Shown in pieces: positions 1 to 7,914 of a DNA stretch of 64,000 nt. The stretch covers positions 1 to 64,000 of the forward strand of contig NZ_JBLQUK010000004.1 in NCBI RefSeq assembly GCF_047872805.1. Reading direction: 5' to 3'. The DNA comes from Erythrobacter sp047872805. Lineage in GTDB: Bacteria > Pseudomonadota > Alphaproteobacteria > Sphingomonadales > Sphingomonadaceae. The translations under genes were made by a program, and so were the position numbers. The notes under the pieces were generated by a model, which had not been told where the DNA came from, ran no database searches, and saw only the letters and a list, made by a program, of their open reading frames with translations. The first letter of the stretch is position 1; each line of letters starts with the position of its first letter.

Positions 1-231
1 AACTTGTTCGTTGTCTTGCTCATAAGGACTCCATCTACTCAAGAGTTGGAGCCTCCGACAATCCCGGGGCGGTTCACTCCTCATCCTGCCATACATACCC
101 CGGCTCATGTGTTTGTAGCGCCTCAGGCGCCAGCGTTCGCATCCGCTCACTTGGCTTGCGCGCCAGTGGGCGCGGCGGCTGGTCAGCCTTGCGGTCGCTG
201 CGCGTCCGACAACCCCCACAGGAGCTTCCCC

Positions 232-453
232 ATGCCCAAATCCCCTGCGCAGCAGCAAATCCCGCTTGGCAATTCGCTGGTTTCCGAGAAGTTCGATCCG
301 CGTGATCCGGCTTGGAAGGCGTGGGGAGTAAGGGTGGACCACGGCCTGATCGGTTCGCGGCCTGTCATGACTTTCGAAAACCGGCTGCGGCATATGCGCA
401 ACGAGATCGCGCTGTTCGGGCGGGTGGTCACGCGGGAACTGGAACAGTTTTGA
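232..453 (+). CDS. Small hypothetical protein (73 aa)
   Basis: I do not recognise this protein. The frame is open upstream to position 4 through a TTG codon, but the ATG at 232 is preceded by GGAG about 8 bases upstream, which decides the start. The product is hydrophilic, has no signal peptide or membrane segment, and begins MPKSPAQQQIP. The middle carries DPRDPAWKAWGVRVDHG, and the C-terminus looks like one amphipathic helix (RLRHMRNEIALFGRVVTREL). It stands alone, followed by a repeat-rich spacer. The upstream bases 1-231 hold no other gene I can support. That it is a real gene is likely but not certain. Confidence 0.5.
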   Translation: MPKSPAQQQIPLGNSLVSEKFDPRDPAWKAWGVRVDHGLIGSRPVMTFENRLRHMRNEIALFGRVVTRELEQF

Positions 454-462
454 TATTCGTCA

Positions 463-480
463 TCCCAGCGCAAGCTGGGA
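463..480. repeat. Short palindrome (TCCCAGC-GCAA-GCTGGGA)
   Basis: This is a perfect 7-base inverted repeat around GCAA, about 10 bases after the stop of the gene ending at 453. The wider motif CGTCATCCCAGC...GCTGGGATCT resembles intergenic palindromes I know from sphingomonad chromosomes. It could act as a transcript 3'-end hairpin, but no T-run follows. Confidence 0.6.
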
Positions 481-495
481 TCTAGAGCGGATAGG

Positions 496-540
496 GGCGG
501 TGCTTTGTGGCCCTAGGCCCCTGCCTGCGCTTGGGTGACG
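496..540. repeat. Intergenic repeat unit, copy 1
   Basis: This runs GCGGTGCTTTGTGGCCC to TTGGGTGACG. It matches the copy at 690-733 with only scattered differences. The class reads VTPAQAGVQGRK-like when translated on the other strand and is a familiar extragenic element of Sphingomonadales. Confidence 0.6.
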
Positions 541-646
541 CTTGGGGCGCTCCGGGGGAGGTCAAGCCCACCCCGCTGCGACTAAGCCTCACCTGCGGTT
601 CGGCAGGTGGCCTTTGGCCGTCTACGCTTCGCTTCGACTCCTCGTT

Positions 647-668
647 CCCCTCCCGCTTGCGGGAGGGG
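647..668. repeat. GC-rich hairpin CCCCTCCCGC/GCGGGAGGGG
   Basis: An almost gapless palindrome sits between the two copies of the 45-base repeat and is followed by TTGGGGGTGGGC. It is another sphingomonad-type extragenic motif. The whole 454-843 spacer is a cluster of such elements and has no credible coding frame. Confidence 0.6.
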
Positions 669-689
669 TTGGGGGTGGGCGCGGCTAGG

Positions 690-733
690 GCGGTGCTTTG
701 CGGCCCTGGACCCCGGCCTGCGCTGGGGTGACG
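690..733. repeat. Intergenic repeat unit, copy 2
   Basis: This is the second, directly oriented copy of the unit at 496-540 (GCGGTGCTTTGCGGCCC to CTGGGGTGACG). It ends about 110 bases before the start codon of the next gene. Confidence 0.6.
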
Positions 734-843
734 GTAAGGGGTGAAAACCGCGTCTCTGCGAGGATCGCACCGCTCCCGCATTTTCCTACTCGCGCTTTCC
801 CGTATAAATGGCTCGGTTCCGTTGTCCCAATCACAGGTGAACC

Positions 844-1953
844 ATGAACGCCCCCTCCACCGCAATCCTCCCCCACGAAACCTTTACCGACACCACAGCG
901 ACATCATCGCTTGGTCATCACACCATCTTCACCGCCAACCGTCAGGCGGAATTTCTCAAGCATTTGCAGCTGTTCGGCAATGTCCGCTTGGCCTGTGGGC
1001 GGGCGGGCGTCTCGGCGCAGACGGCCTATCGCGGGCGGCGGGCTTCTCGCGGATTTGCGCTGGCGTGGGATGCGGCGCTGGTCGCGGCGCGGACCCATGC
1101 CGAGGCGACGCTGGCGGACCGTGCGATCAACGGGGTGGAGGAGCCGGTGTTCTACCACGGCGAGGAAATCGCGCGGCGGCGGCGGTATGATTCGCGGCTG
1201 CTGCTGGCGCATATCGCGCGGCTTGACCGGCTGGAGGAGAATGCGACGGTAAGCGCGGCACTGCCGCTGCTCGATGCGTGTATCGACGCGCTGATTGAGG
1301 GGGCGGATATTGACGATCTGATGCTGCGCGGCGCGGGCACCGGGCACAATGCGGCGAGGGCAGAAAATATCGCTCAGGACCGTGTTCCACCTGTTCCATC
1401 GTGTAGGAATGACGAGGAGCCGGAAGGGGATGCGCTGCCGGAGACGGAGGCGCGCTTGCAGGCGATGGAGGCGGCGCGGCCTGCGGATGCTCCGGCGCTC
1501 AAGGACCAGGTCACCGGGGTGCTCTCGATGGGAGAGATCGAGGCGCTGCAACTCGCCGCGTTCGGCGCGGGGGTGGTGGAGTGGTGGAACGTCACCGATC
1601 CGCAAGCGCTGAGGGCGGGGCAGGCGGCGGGGCGGGCAGAGGGGCAGGCGGCACGGGGTGCGCGGGACAGCGGTGGCGGCTCAGGGGCCGAGGAGCTCAA
1701 GTTCGACCTGCCCGTGGCCTGCGGCGACGATGCCGATCTGCTCGGCAGCGGCGCGGCTGAGGTCGATCAGCCGCCCGCCCGTGAAGGGGCCGCGGTCGTT
1801 GATGCGCACGGTGACCGAGCGCCCGTTGCGCGGGTTGGTGACCCGCACAAGGCTGCCGAACGGCAGCGTGCGGTGCGCGGCGGTCAGGGCGGTCATGTCA
1901 AACCGCTCTCCGCTGGCGGTGGGGCGGCCATGGAAACGGCGGCCGTAATATGA
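844..1953 (+). CDS. HTH-like protein with frame running into rlpA antisense
   Basis: The N-terminal 130 residues contain a helix-turn-helix-like segment (NVRLACGRAGVSAQTAYR, around residues 47-64), then a helical region with GVEEPVFYHGEE and RRYDSRLLLAHIARLDRL. This pattern occurs in uncharacterised sphingomonad proteins sometimes compared with phage terminase small subunits. The ATG at 844 has AGGTGA about 8 bases upstream. Residues 178-190 are encoded by a 39-base repeat also found between genes at 11561-11599. The last 91 codons (1681-1953) are antisense to rlpA and have low-complexity, non-protein-like composition. The authentic C-terminus is therefore probably lost or lies near codon 275. 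DNA binding is inference. Confidence 0.6.
   Translation: MNAPSTAILPHETFTDTTATSSLGHHTIFTANRQAEFLKHLQLFGNVRLACGRAGVSAQTAYRGRRASRGFALAWDAALVAARTHAEATLADRAINGVEEPVFYHGEEIARRRRYDSRLLLAHIARLDRLEENATVSAALPLLDACIDALIEGADIDDLMLRGAGTGHNAARAENIAQDRVPPVPSCRNDEEPEGDALPETEARLQAMEAARPADAPALKDQVTGVLSMGEIEALQLAAFGAGVVEWWNVTDPQALRAGQAAGRAEGQAARGARDSGGGSGAEELKFDLPVACGDDADLLGSGAAEVDQPPAREGAAVVDAHGDRAPVARVGDPHKAAERQRAVRGGQGGHVKPLSAGGGAAMETAAVI
1374..1412 (+). repeat. 39-base dispersed repeat, copy A (inside a reading frame)
   Basis: The core is TCAGGAC-y-GTGTTCCA-nn-TGTTCCATC-s-TGTAGGAA-w-GA. It matches the reverse complement of 11561-11599 at 34 of 39 positions by eye. It lies inside the gene 844-1953, where it encodes a proline-rich stretch (QDRVPPVPSCRND). 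Confidence 0.75.
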
Positions 1954-2253
1954 GGCGATTCCAGCACCCAGCGGGCGCGCCGCCTCGCGCTGCTCAACCG
2001 GCGGGTCAAAGCTGCTGAGATCGACGGAAGAGGGCGGGGCGACCGGGTCGATGGTGCCAAGGTCCGGGGCGAGCGGCTCGATGATGCCCTCAAAATGGGT
2101 GTCAAAGGGCAAAGCGGCGGTGGGCGCGGTTTGTGCGGAGGAAGCCTGGAGCGGAAGCGCGACCATAGTGCAGAGCCATGCCGCGCGGACTGCGCGTTGG
2201 GCAAAGCGCCGATTGCGATGCTGCGCGGGCAAGAGGCCGATTGAAGGGCGCAT
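1681..2253 (-). CDS. rlpA: RlpA-family septal ring lytic transglycosylase
   Basis: This exported protein of 190 aa has a basic N-terminus and a hydrophobic segment (AAWLCTMVALPLQASSAQ), probably a cleaved signal peptide. The C-terminal 95 residues form the double-psi beta-barrel of RlpA: GIASYYGRRFHGRPTASGE, then LPFGSLVRVTN, NGRSVTVRINDRGPF, and GRLIDLSRAAA. RlpA proteins cleave glycan strands lacking stem peptides at the septum. There is no SPOR domain after the barrel, so septal targeting by denuded glycan would need a partner. The gene reads away from the 1-kb spacer at 2254-3306, which must hold its promoter. Its 3' 273 bases overlap the convergent frame 844-1953. Confidence 0.88.
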   Translation of the reverse strand: MRPSIGLLPAQHRNRRFAQRAVRAAWLCTMVALPLQASSAQTAPTAALPFDTHFEGIIEPLAPDLGTIDPVAPPSSVDLSSFDPPVEQREAARPLGAGIASYYGRRFHGRPTASGERFDMTALTAAHRTLPFGSLVRVTNPRNGRSVTVRINDRGPFTGGRLIDLSRAAAEQIGIVAAGHGQVELELLGP

Positions 2254-3306
2254 GGTCGCATTGGCCTACACCCGGCCAGGGCGCTTGTGCAAATCGCCAA
2301 GCTGCGACGCGGCGGGCGGAAAGGGCGGTTTGGCGCGAAGCGGGGCGAATCTGCGATGGGGCGAAGGTGCAGGAAATGGCGAAAAGCCCCCCGGGGAACG
2401 GCACTTGCATGTGGCAAGCGCGAGGGCGGCAAAGCTGGGAAGGGGCGATGGGAGATGGGAGATGAGGGCGCCGGTGATCGGGGCGCCGGTCATGGGGGCC
2501 GCGGTGTGCGCGGAAATGCAAATGGGGCCGGCATTGCTGCCGACCCCACTCTCACCAGCGCGTGGTCGCTGCGGTGTTGCAAGAGCTTCGGCGGGCCGTC
2601 CCTCTTGCTCATCCTGCAGCGCGCTTGGCGCCCGATGTCCTTGCCGCGTCCGGCCGTGCAGCCCAGCTTTCGCTACTCTGCACCGCCTTGCTTCGCGGTT
2701 TGTCACCGGCGCTCGCACCGGCATCCGGCCTTGCTTCCCGGCCCGCTTGCCCAGTTCACGCCGAAGCGCTCCCTATGGCTGCCAAGCCCTTGGCAAAACC
2801 GAGACCGAGACCCTTTTGGCTGGTGGTTCAGACACTCAGATCCGGATTACGAGAACCCTTCGCTACAGCTATCACCAACCGGTATCGCGGCCTTCACCGA
2901 TGACGAAGCTTCGCACTTTCCTCAAACAAGCAGTCTTGCATTCGGCCGAAACCTTATGCAGTCCTCCTCTAAGATCGCGCGTGGACAGTCGCCACCGCAT
3001 CTACGCTACATAAATCCCTTGAAATTCATAACCTTGCGGCCTTCTTTCCCAAGTTTTTGTGTCCCGAAGACAGTTAGAAACTGCGCTCGAATCCGCGTTT
3101 GGGCAAGGCCGACAAGAGTGAGTTTTCCACTTTTGACCGGATCACCTGTGGACGGGGGTGGACAAGTCAACCGTTCGTCGCATTTGACGGCTTGTTTTGG
3201 GAACCTTGCGGCTCTCGCCTAACTCGCGATGTTCAATCCTGAACACGCGGCTTTTCAGATATTACAAGTATGTGAAACACGCTTAGGCGACACGCCGAAA
3301 GATGGT
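2254..3306. other. Long spacer (1.05 kb) between argG and rlpA, no supported gene
   Basis: Several frames stay open here (for example 2287-3222 and 2562-2903 on the plus strand), but none has recognisable motifs or protein-like composition. I read them as GC-rich artefacts. The half nearest argG is less GC-rich. Near 3123-3166 there are three short TTxTCCAC / GTGGACA words in about 45 bases, loosely like DnaA boxes. The spacer must contain the rlpA promoter and the end of the argG transcript. A structured or regulatory RNA is possible, but I could not match one. Confidence 0.5.
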
Positions 3307-4530
3307 TCAAATGCCTTGCGAATCGCGCTTTGCGAGCAGTCGCAGGCGCAGGGCGTTGAGCTTTATGAACCCTTCCGCATCGTGCTGATCATAGGCGCCC
3401 GCATCGTCTTCAAAGGTGACATGCGCTTCGGAATAGAGCGAATGCGGGCTCTTGCGCCCGACAACGCTGACCATGCCCTTATACAGTTTCAGCCGCACGG
3501 TGCCGGTGACGCGTTGCTGACTAAGGTCAATTGCGGCCTGCAACATTTCGCGTTCGGGTGCGAACCAGAAACCATTGTAGATGAGCTCTGCATATTTAGG
3601 CATCAGTTCATCTTTGAGATGCGCCGCGCCGCGGTCCAGCGTGATCTGCTCTATACCGCGGTGCGCGCGGGCGTAGATCTCGCCGCCGGGGGTTTCATAC
3701 ATGCCGCGGCTCTTCATGCCGACAAAGCGGTTCTCGACCAGATCGAGCCGACCGATCCCATGCGTGCGTCCCAGTTCGTTCAAAGCAGCAAGCAGTGTCG
3801 CCGGGGTCATTGCCTTTCCATTGAGCGACACGCCGTCACCGCGCTCAAATCCGATCTCGATATATTCGGGAGCGTCGGGCGCATCCTCGGGATGATTGGT
3901 GCGCGAATAGACATAATCGGGAGTTTCCTCCCACGGATCCTCAAGCACTTTGCCTTCGGAAGAGGTGTGCAGCAAGTTGGCGTCGGTCGAGAACGGCGCT
4001 TCCCCGCGCTTATCTACCGGAACCGCAATCTGATGCGCTTCTGCCCAAGCGATCAGCGCGGTGCGGCTGGTCAAGTCCCATTCGCGCCAGGGAGCAATCA
4101 CTTCGATATTCGGGTCGAGTGCATAGGCCGACAATTCAAAGCGCACCTGATCGTTGCCCTTGCCGGTTGCCCCATGCGCAATGGCATCTGCGCCCGTTTC
4201 ATGGGCAATTTCCACCAGGCGTTTGGATATGAGCGGGCGCGCGATGCTGGTGCCGAGCAGATAGTCGCCTTCGTACCGGGCATTGGCGCGCATCATCGGA
4301 AAGACGAAATCACGCACAAACTCTTCGCGCAAATCTTCGATAAAGATATGCGCATCAGGGATGCCCATCGCGCGGGCTTTTGCGCGGGCGGGTTCGATCT
4401 CTTCACCTTGACCAAGATCGGCGGTGAAGGTGACAACCTCCAGACCGCGCTCAACGCTAAGCCATTTGGCGATGACGCTGGTATCGAGACCGCCCGAATA
4501 GGCGAGGACGACTTTCTTGATGTCGGACAT
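3307..4530 (-). CDS. argG: Argininosuccinate synthase
   Basis: ArgG joins citrulline and aspartate using ATP in arginine biosynthesis. The 407-residue product begins MSDIKKVVLAYSGGLDTSV, with the PP-loop ATP-binding motif SGGLDTS at residues 12-18. Later family motifs include the GATGKGNDQVRFE segment and SDGVSLNGK-like substrate-binding loops (here GDGVSLNGKAMTP). The frame extends 11 codons upstream, but the ATG at 4530 has AGGAGC about 9 bases before it and matches the family start. Length is normal. The gene is monocistronic here, divergent from the acyltransferase at 4685. A 532-codon open frame on the opposite strand is a shadow. Confidence 0.97.
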   Translation of the reverse strand: MSDIKKVVLAYSGGLDTSVIAKWLSVERGLEVVTFTADLGQGEEIEPARAKARAMGIPDAHIFIEDLREEFVRDFVFPMMRANARYEGDYLLGTSIARPLISKRLVEIAHETGADAIAHGATGKGNDQVRFELSAYALDPNIEVIAPWREWDLTSRTALIAWAEAHQIAVPVDKRGEAPFSTDANLLHTSSEGKVLEDPWEETPDYVYSRTNHPEDAPDAPEYIEIGFERGDGVSLNGKAMTPATLLAALNELGRTHGIGRLDLVENRFVGMKSRGMYETPGGEIYARAHRGIEQITLDRGAAHLKDELMPKYAELIYNGFWFAPEREMLQAAIDLSQQRVTGTVRLKLYKGMVSVVGRKSPHSLYSEAHVTFEDDAGAYDQHDAEGFIKLNALRLRLLAKRDSQGI

Positions 4531-4684
4531 GTTGGCGTTGCTCCTGAATTTGCTGCGCCCCATGCCGACAAACGCAGGTTTAGGAAAGGGGCAGGCAACC
4601 CTTTCCTAAGTATTTCGAGCCTCTATAAGGCGAAAAGCGCTTGCCCTGCATCCTTGGCGGCGCGGCGTGCGGGGAACACACTGA

Positions 4685-6052
4685 ATGCTGACAATGTGGA
4701 GCAAGGCGCGCGAGCTGGCGGAAATGACCCCGCCAGAACGCAATCGCTGGGTCGATTTCCTGCGTGCGATCTCGATCCTCGCGGTGGTGTTTGGCCATTG
4801 GCTGATGGCGGGGCTATATGTCGATGAAGCTGGGGAATTGCAGCGCGGCGATCTGCTTAGCGTTGCGCCTTGGGCCCATTGGCTGACCTGGGGTTTTCAG
4901 GTGATGCCGGTGTTCTTCCTCGTCGGCGGATATTCCAACGGAGTGAGCTGGGATGCGACCACCGGCAAGGCTCAGCCGGGGCAGACGGGCGTCTATCGCG
5001 ACTGGCTGGCGAGCCGCGTGCAGCGCCTGATTGCGCCGACGTTCCCCGTCCTTCTGCTATGGGGCGTGCTGGCGGTCGTCATGACTCAGCTGGGTCTTGA
5101 TCGCGGACAGATTCGAGATGCGACCGAGGCTGCGCTGATCCCGGTCTGGTTCCTTGCCGTCTATCTGATCGTTACGGCATGCACACCCCTGACGCACAAA
5201 GCGTGGGAGCGATTTGGCTGGCTCAGTTTTGCGGTCTATGTCCCGCTTGCCATTGGGACGGACTGGCTGACATTCTCCGTCGGTGTGCCATACGTCAATT
5301 TCACCAACTTCCTTTGGGTCTTTCTGGCGATCCACCAATTGGGATTTGCATGGCGCGCTGGCCGGTTTGATAATCGCCTGTTTGCACTGGCGTGGTTTGC
5401 GGTTTCGCTGGGGATACTGGTTTCAATCACGGTTTATGGCTTTTACCCGGTAGCAATGGTGTCTGCACCGGGAGGTTTTTCAAATTCACTTCCGCCCACG
5501 CTGGCTTTGTTCGCGCTGGGTGCGGCGCAGGTCGGGATGGTGTTGGCTCTGGAGCCTGCGGGGCGCAAGATGCTGGACAATGTCCGCATCTGGACCGCCA
5601 CTGTGCTGATGAATGGCATGATAATGACTGTCTATCTGTGGCACCTCACTGCCTTTGTGCTGGTGATGACTGTGGTCTGGCTTGGGCTTGGCGGGGCCGG
5701 GCTGGACTCGGTTCCCGGTACCGCCGCGTGGTGGGCGACGCGTCCGCTGTGGCTGGGCATCTATATCCTGGCGCTGCTGCCGCTAATAGCGATCTTTGCC
5801 CGTAATGAACGAAGCTTTGGCCCGATCAGAGGCGGACGTACGGTGCCCAAGGCGCGGGTGGTGGCAGGTGTGTTCCTGATTTGCGCCGGGCTTGCTGCGA
5901 CAGCGGGCGTAACAATCGCCAGTCCCGATAGCTGGACGGGCATTCGGATTTCAGTGGTGGCGGCTCCGTTCATAGGAGCCGCATTGCTGGGCTTCGGTCC
6001 GATCTATGACATGATCACGCGCCGCCGAACCAAGCTGGATTCGGCGGCCTAG
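4685..6052 (+). CDS. Acyltransferase-3 family membrane protein
   Basis: This integral membrane protein of 455 aa has about ten hydrophobic helices. The N-terminus has the family signature NRWVDFLRAISILAVVFGHW, with the Arg and His thought to be catalytic, followed by PVFFLVGGYSNG. A conserved internal YLWHLTAF lies near residue 318. Acyltransferase-3 proteins (OafA/YrhL type) transfer acetyl or other acyl groups to sugars of envelope or exported polymers. The substrate cannot be told from sequence. ATG at 4685 or 4694 are both possible. The gene is divergent from argG and convergent with the cyclopropane synthase. Confidence 0.85.
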   Translation: MLTMWSKARELAEMTPPERNRWVDFLRAISILAVVFGHWLMAGLYVDEAGELQRGDLLSVAPWAHWLTWGFQVMPVFFLVGGYSNGVSWDATTGKAQPGQTGVYRDWLASRVQRLIAPTFPVLLLWGVLAVVMTQLGLDRGQIRDATEAALIPVWFLAVYLIVTACTPLTHKAWERFGWLSFAVYVPLAIGTDWLTFSVGVPYVNFTNFLWVFLAIHQLGFAWRAGRFDNRLFALAWFAVSLGILVSITVYGFYPVAMVSAPGGFSNSLPPTLALFALGAAQVGMVLALEPAGRKMLDNVRIWTATVLMNGMIMTVYLWHLTAFVLVMTVVWLGLGGAGLDSVPGTAAWWATRPLWLGIYILALLPLIAIFARNERSFGPIRGGRTVPKARVVAGVFLICAGLAATAGVTIASPDSWTGIRISVVAAPFIGAALLGFGPIYDMITRRRTKLDSAA

Positions 6053-6058
6053 GACCGA

Positions 6059-7363
6059 CTATTCCGCCGCTTCCTTAAGGCTGTCAGCAAACCGCCATGT
6101 TGGCACTTCGCCCAAGTCGCGCAGGCGCGCGCTTTCATTGTGCATATATTCGCGGGTCATCGGGATTGCAGAGCGGTCTTTCACATATTGCAGTTGCCAG
6201 TTGATCATTCCGCCGTTGCGGAAACTCTGTTCAGCGCCGGCGAGGTAGAAGAGCCACATGCGGTAAAAGACCTCATCATACATTTGCGTAATTTCCTCGC
6301 GGTGCATGACTGTGCGGTTGAACCATTCCTCCAAAGTGTGACTGTAATGGAACCGCATGGCCTCGACATCGGTGACCTCGAAGCCATGTTTCTCGCTTTC
6401 CTTCACCAATTCCGAGAGCGCTGGGATGTATCCGCCCGGGAAGATGTATTTGCGCGTCCATGCGTCGGTTGATCCCGGCGGGCCCGCGCGTCCGCAACAA
6501 TGCGAGATCATCACTCCGTCATCTTTCAGGATGCGGTTGGTGTGCTCAAAGAATTGCGGGTAATGCAGCGTGCCGACATGTTCGAGCAGACCCACACTGG
6601 AAATGCGGTCAAACTGCCCTTGGACATCGCGGTAATCGAGCAATTCGAACTTTACCTTGTCCGCGACCCCGGCGGCTTCGGCGCGCTCATTGCAAAACTT
6701 GATCTGATCAGGGGCGAGCGCCACGCCGAGCACTTCGACGCCGTACATCTTGTTGAGATAAAGGCCAAACCCGCCCCACCCGCAGCCAATGTCGAGCACG
6801 CGCATCCCTTCGGCTTTGCCTGGCTCAAGATAGAGCTTGGCGGCAAGGTGCGCCTTCTTGTCCATCTGTGCTTTTTCAAGACTGGTCTGGCTGGGGTCTT
6901 CCTCGCGGTAATAGGCCATCGTGTACTGCCGGTCCTCGTCGAGGAAACGTTCATACAACTCGCGCGTCAGATTATAGGTGTGTTCGGCATTGGAGCGGGC
7001 GCTGGCGCGCAAGTTGATACCATCAAGGGCGGCACCAAACTTTTGTGCGAGCTTTTTGACAGGGCCTTGCGCCTGGATCGCCTTGTCACCGATCCGTTTG
7101 GTCTGCGCGGTCACAAACAGCAATAGGTCGCGAATGTCGTGCGGTTCTTCGACCACGAGCCAGCCCCACATAAAGGCCTCACCCGCGCCCATCTGCGGAT
7201 AGCGAGCGATGTGATTGGCTGCTTTCTTGTTCGTCAACCGGATCTTGAGCGGCTCACCCGCCGCTGCGGTGTCACCATAGTCATAGATCTTGCCGTCATA
7301 ATCAGTGACGATCAACCGACCTTCGCGGATGACTCTGCCGAGAAATTTATCGAGTAGCCACAT
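6059..7363 (-). CDS. cfa: Cyclopropane-fatty-acyl-phospholipid synthase
   Basis: This is a SAM-dependent methyltransferase of 434 aa that adds a methylene bridge to unsaturated acyl chains in membrane phospholipids. The SAM-binding motif VLDIGCGWGGFGLYL sits at about residue 195. It is followed by GVALAPDQIKFCNER and the family-typical SVGLLEHVG and CGRAGPPGSTDAW segments. The C-terminus has the aromatic-rich LEEWFNRT and YEVFYRMWLFYLAGAE-like region of CFA synthases. The frame opens at a TTG (7387), but the ATG at 7363 with GGGGA upstream gives the usual MWLLDKFLGR start. Length is close to the family norm. Confidence 0.92.
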   Translation of the reverse strand: MWLLDKFLGRVIREGRLIVTDYDGKIYDYGDTAAAGEPLKIRLTNKKAANHIARYPQMGAGEAFMWGWLVVEEPHDIRDLLLFVTAQTKRIGDKAIQAQGPVKKLAQKFGAALDGINLRASARSNAEHTYNLTRELYERFLDEDRQYTMAYYREEDPSQTSLEKAQMDKKAHLAAKLYLEPGKAEGMRVLDIGCGWGGFGLYLNKMYGVEVLGVALAPDQIKFCNERAEAAGVADKVKFELLDYRDVQGQFDRISSVGLLEHVGTLHYPQFFEHTNRILKDDGVMISHCCGRAGPPGSTDAWTRKYIFPGGYIPALSELVKESEKHGFEVTDVEAMRFHYSHTLEEWFNRTVMHREEITQMYDEVFYRMWLFYLAGAEQSFRNGGMINWQLQYVKDRSAIPMTREYMHNESARLRDLGEVPTWRFADSLKEAAE

Positions 7364-7455
7364 GAATTTGCTTTGTCCCCTAAGCAAGCTGATACGAAAG
7401 TGCCTACAATTGACGCGGAGTGTATCAGAGTGTCAATGTCACTTTGCGCAACTGA

Positions 7456-7908
7456 ATGAAAGCAAACCCTGTGACCGAAACCAAGACGCAAGTTAGTGAC
7501 GCTTCTGCGGCGGACTTTATCGCCAAGGTTGAACCCATGGCTAGGCGTGACGATGCTCGCACTCTGCTTGCCTTGTTCGAGAGGGTGACTGGGGCCGAAG
7601 CGCGAATGTGGGGCGATTCAATAGTCGGATTTGGTGAATATCGTACGACCTATGCCAGTGGCCGCAATGTTCATTGGATGCGTAGCGGATTTTCACCGCG
7701 CAAAGCGAAAATCTCCCTCTATCTAATGGGAGGTTACTGCGATGAGGGCGCTGGCGAAAAGCGTGCGGCGGCGCTGGCGCGGCTCGGAAAACACAAAACC
7801 GGCGCAAGCTGTCTGTATATCAACCAGCTGGCTGATATCGATTTATGTGTGCTCGAACGCATGATCGCCGATGACTGGGCGGCGATGCAGCGGATATATC
7901 CAGACTGA
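7456..7908 (+). CDS. DUF1801 domain protein
   Basis: A 150-residue soluble protein. The YdhG-like DUF1801 fold is suggested by LLALFERVTGAEARMWGDSIVGFGEY near residues 42-67, followed by WMRSGFSPRKAKISLYLM and a C-terminal GASCLYINQLADIDLCVLERMI. Members of this family are small and their biochemical role is not established. It is divergent from cfa and ends 7 bases before the convergent molybdopterin oxidoreductase gene. Confidence 0.8.
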   Translation: MKANPVTETKTQVSDASAADFIAKVEPMARRDDARTLLALFERVTGAEARMWGDSIVGFGEYRTTYASGRNVHWMRSGFSPRKAKISLYLMGGYCDEGAGEKRAAALARLGKHKTGASCLYINQLADIDLCVLERMIADDWAAMQRIYPD

Positions 7909-7914
7909 CGCGCA

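Noticed and set aside
2913..2923. GAGGAAAGTGCG on the minus strand, near the RNase P RNA word GAGGAAAGTCCG
   Set aside because: There is one key mismatch, and the rest of the conserved RNase P core is absent around it.
2287..3222. 311-codon plus-strand frame in the long spacer
   Set aside because: It has no ribosome-binding site, no domain motifs and low-complexity basic composition. I leave the spacer as non-coding.
3229..4827. 532-codon open frame on the plus strand across argG
   Set aside because: It is the exact antisense of argG, has no motifs, and arises from the GC-rich codon pattern.
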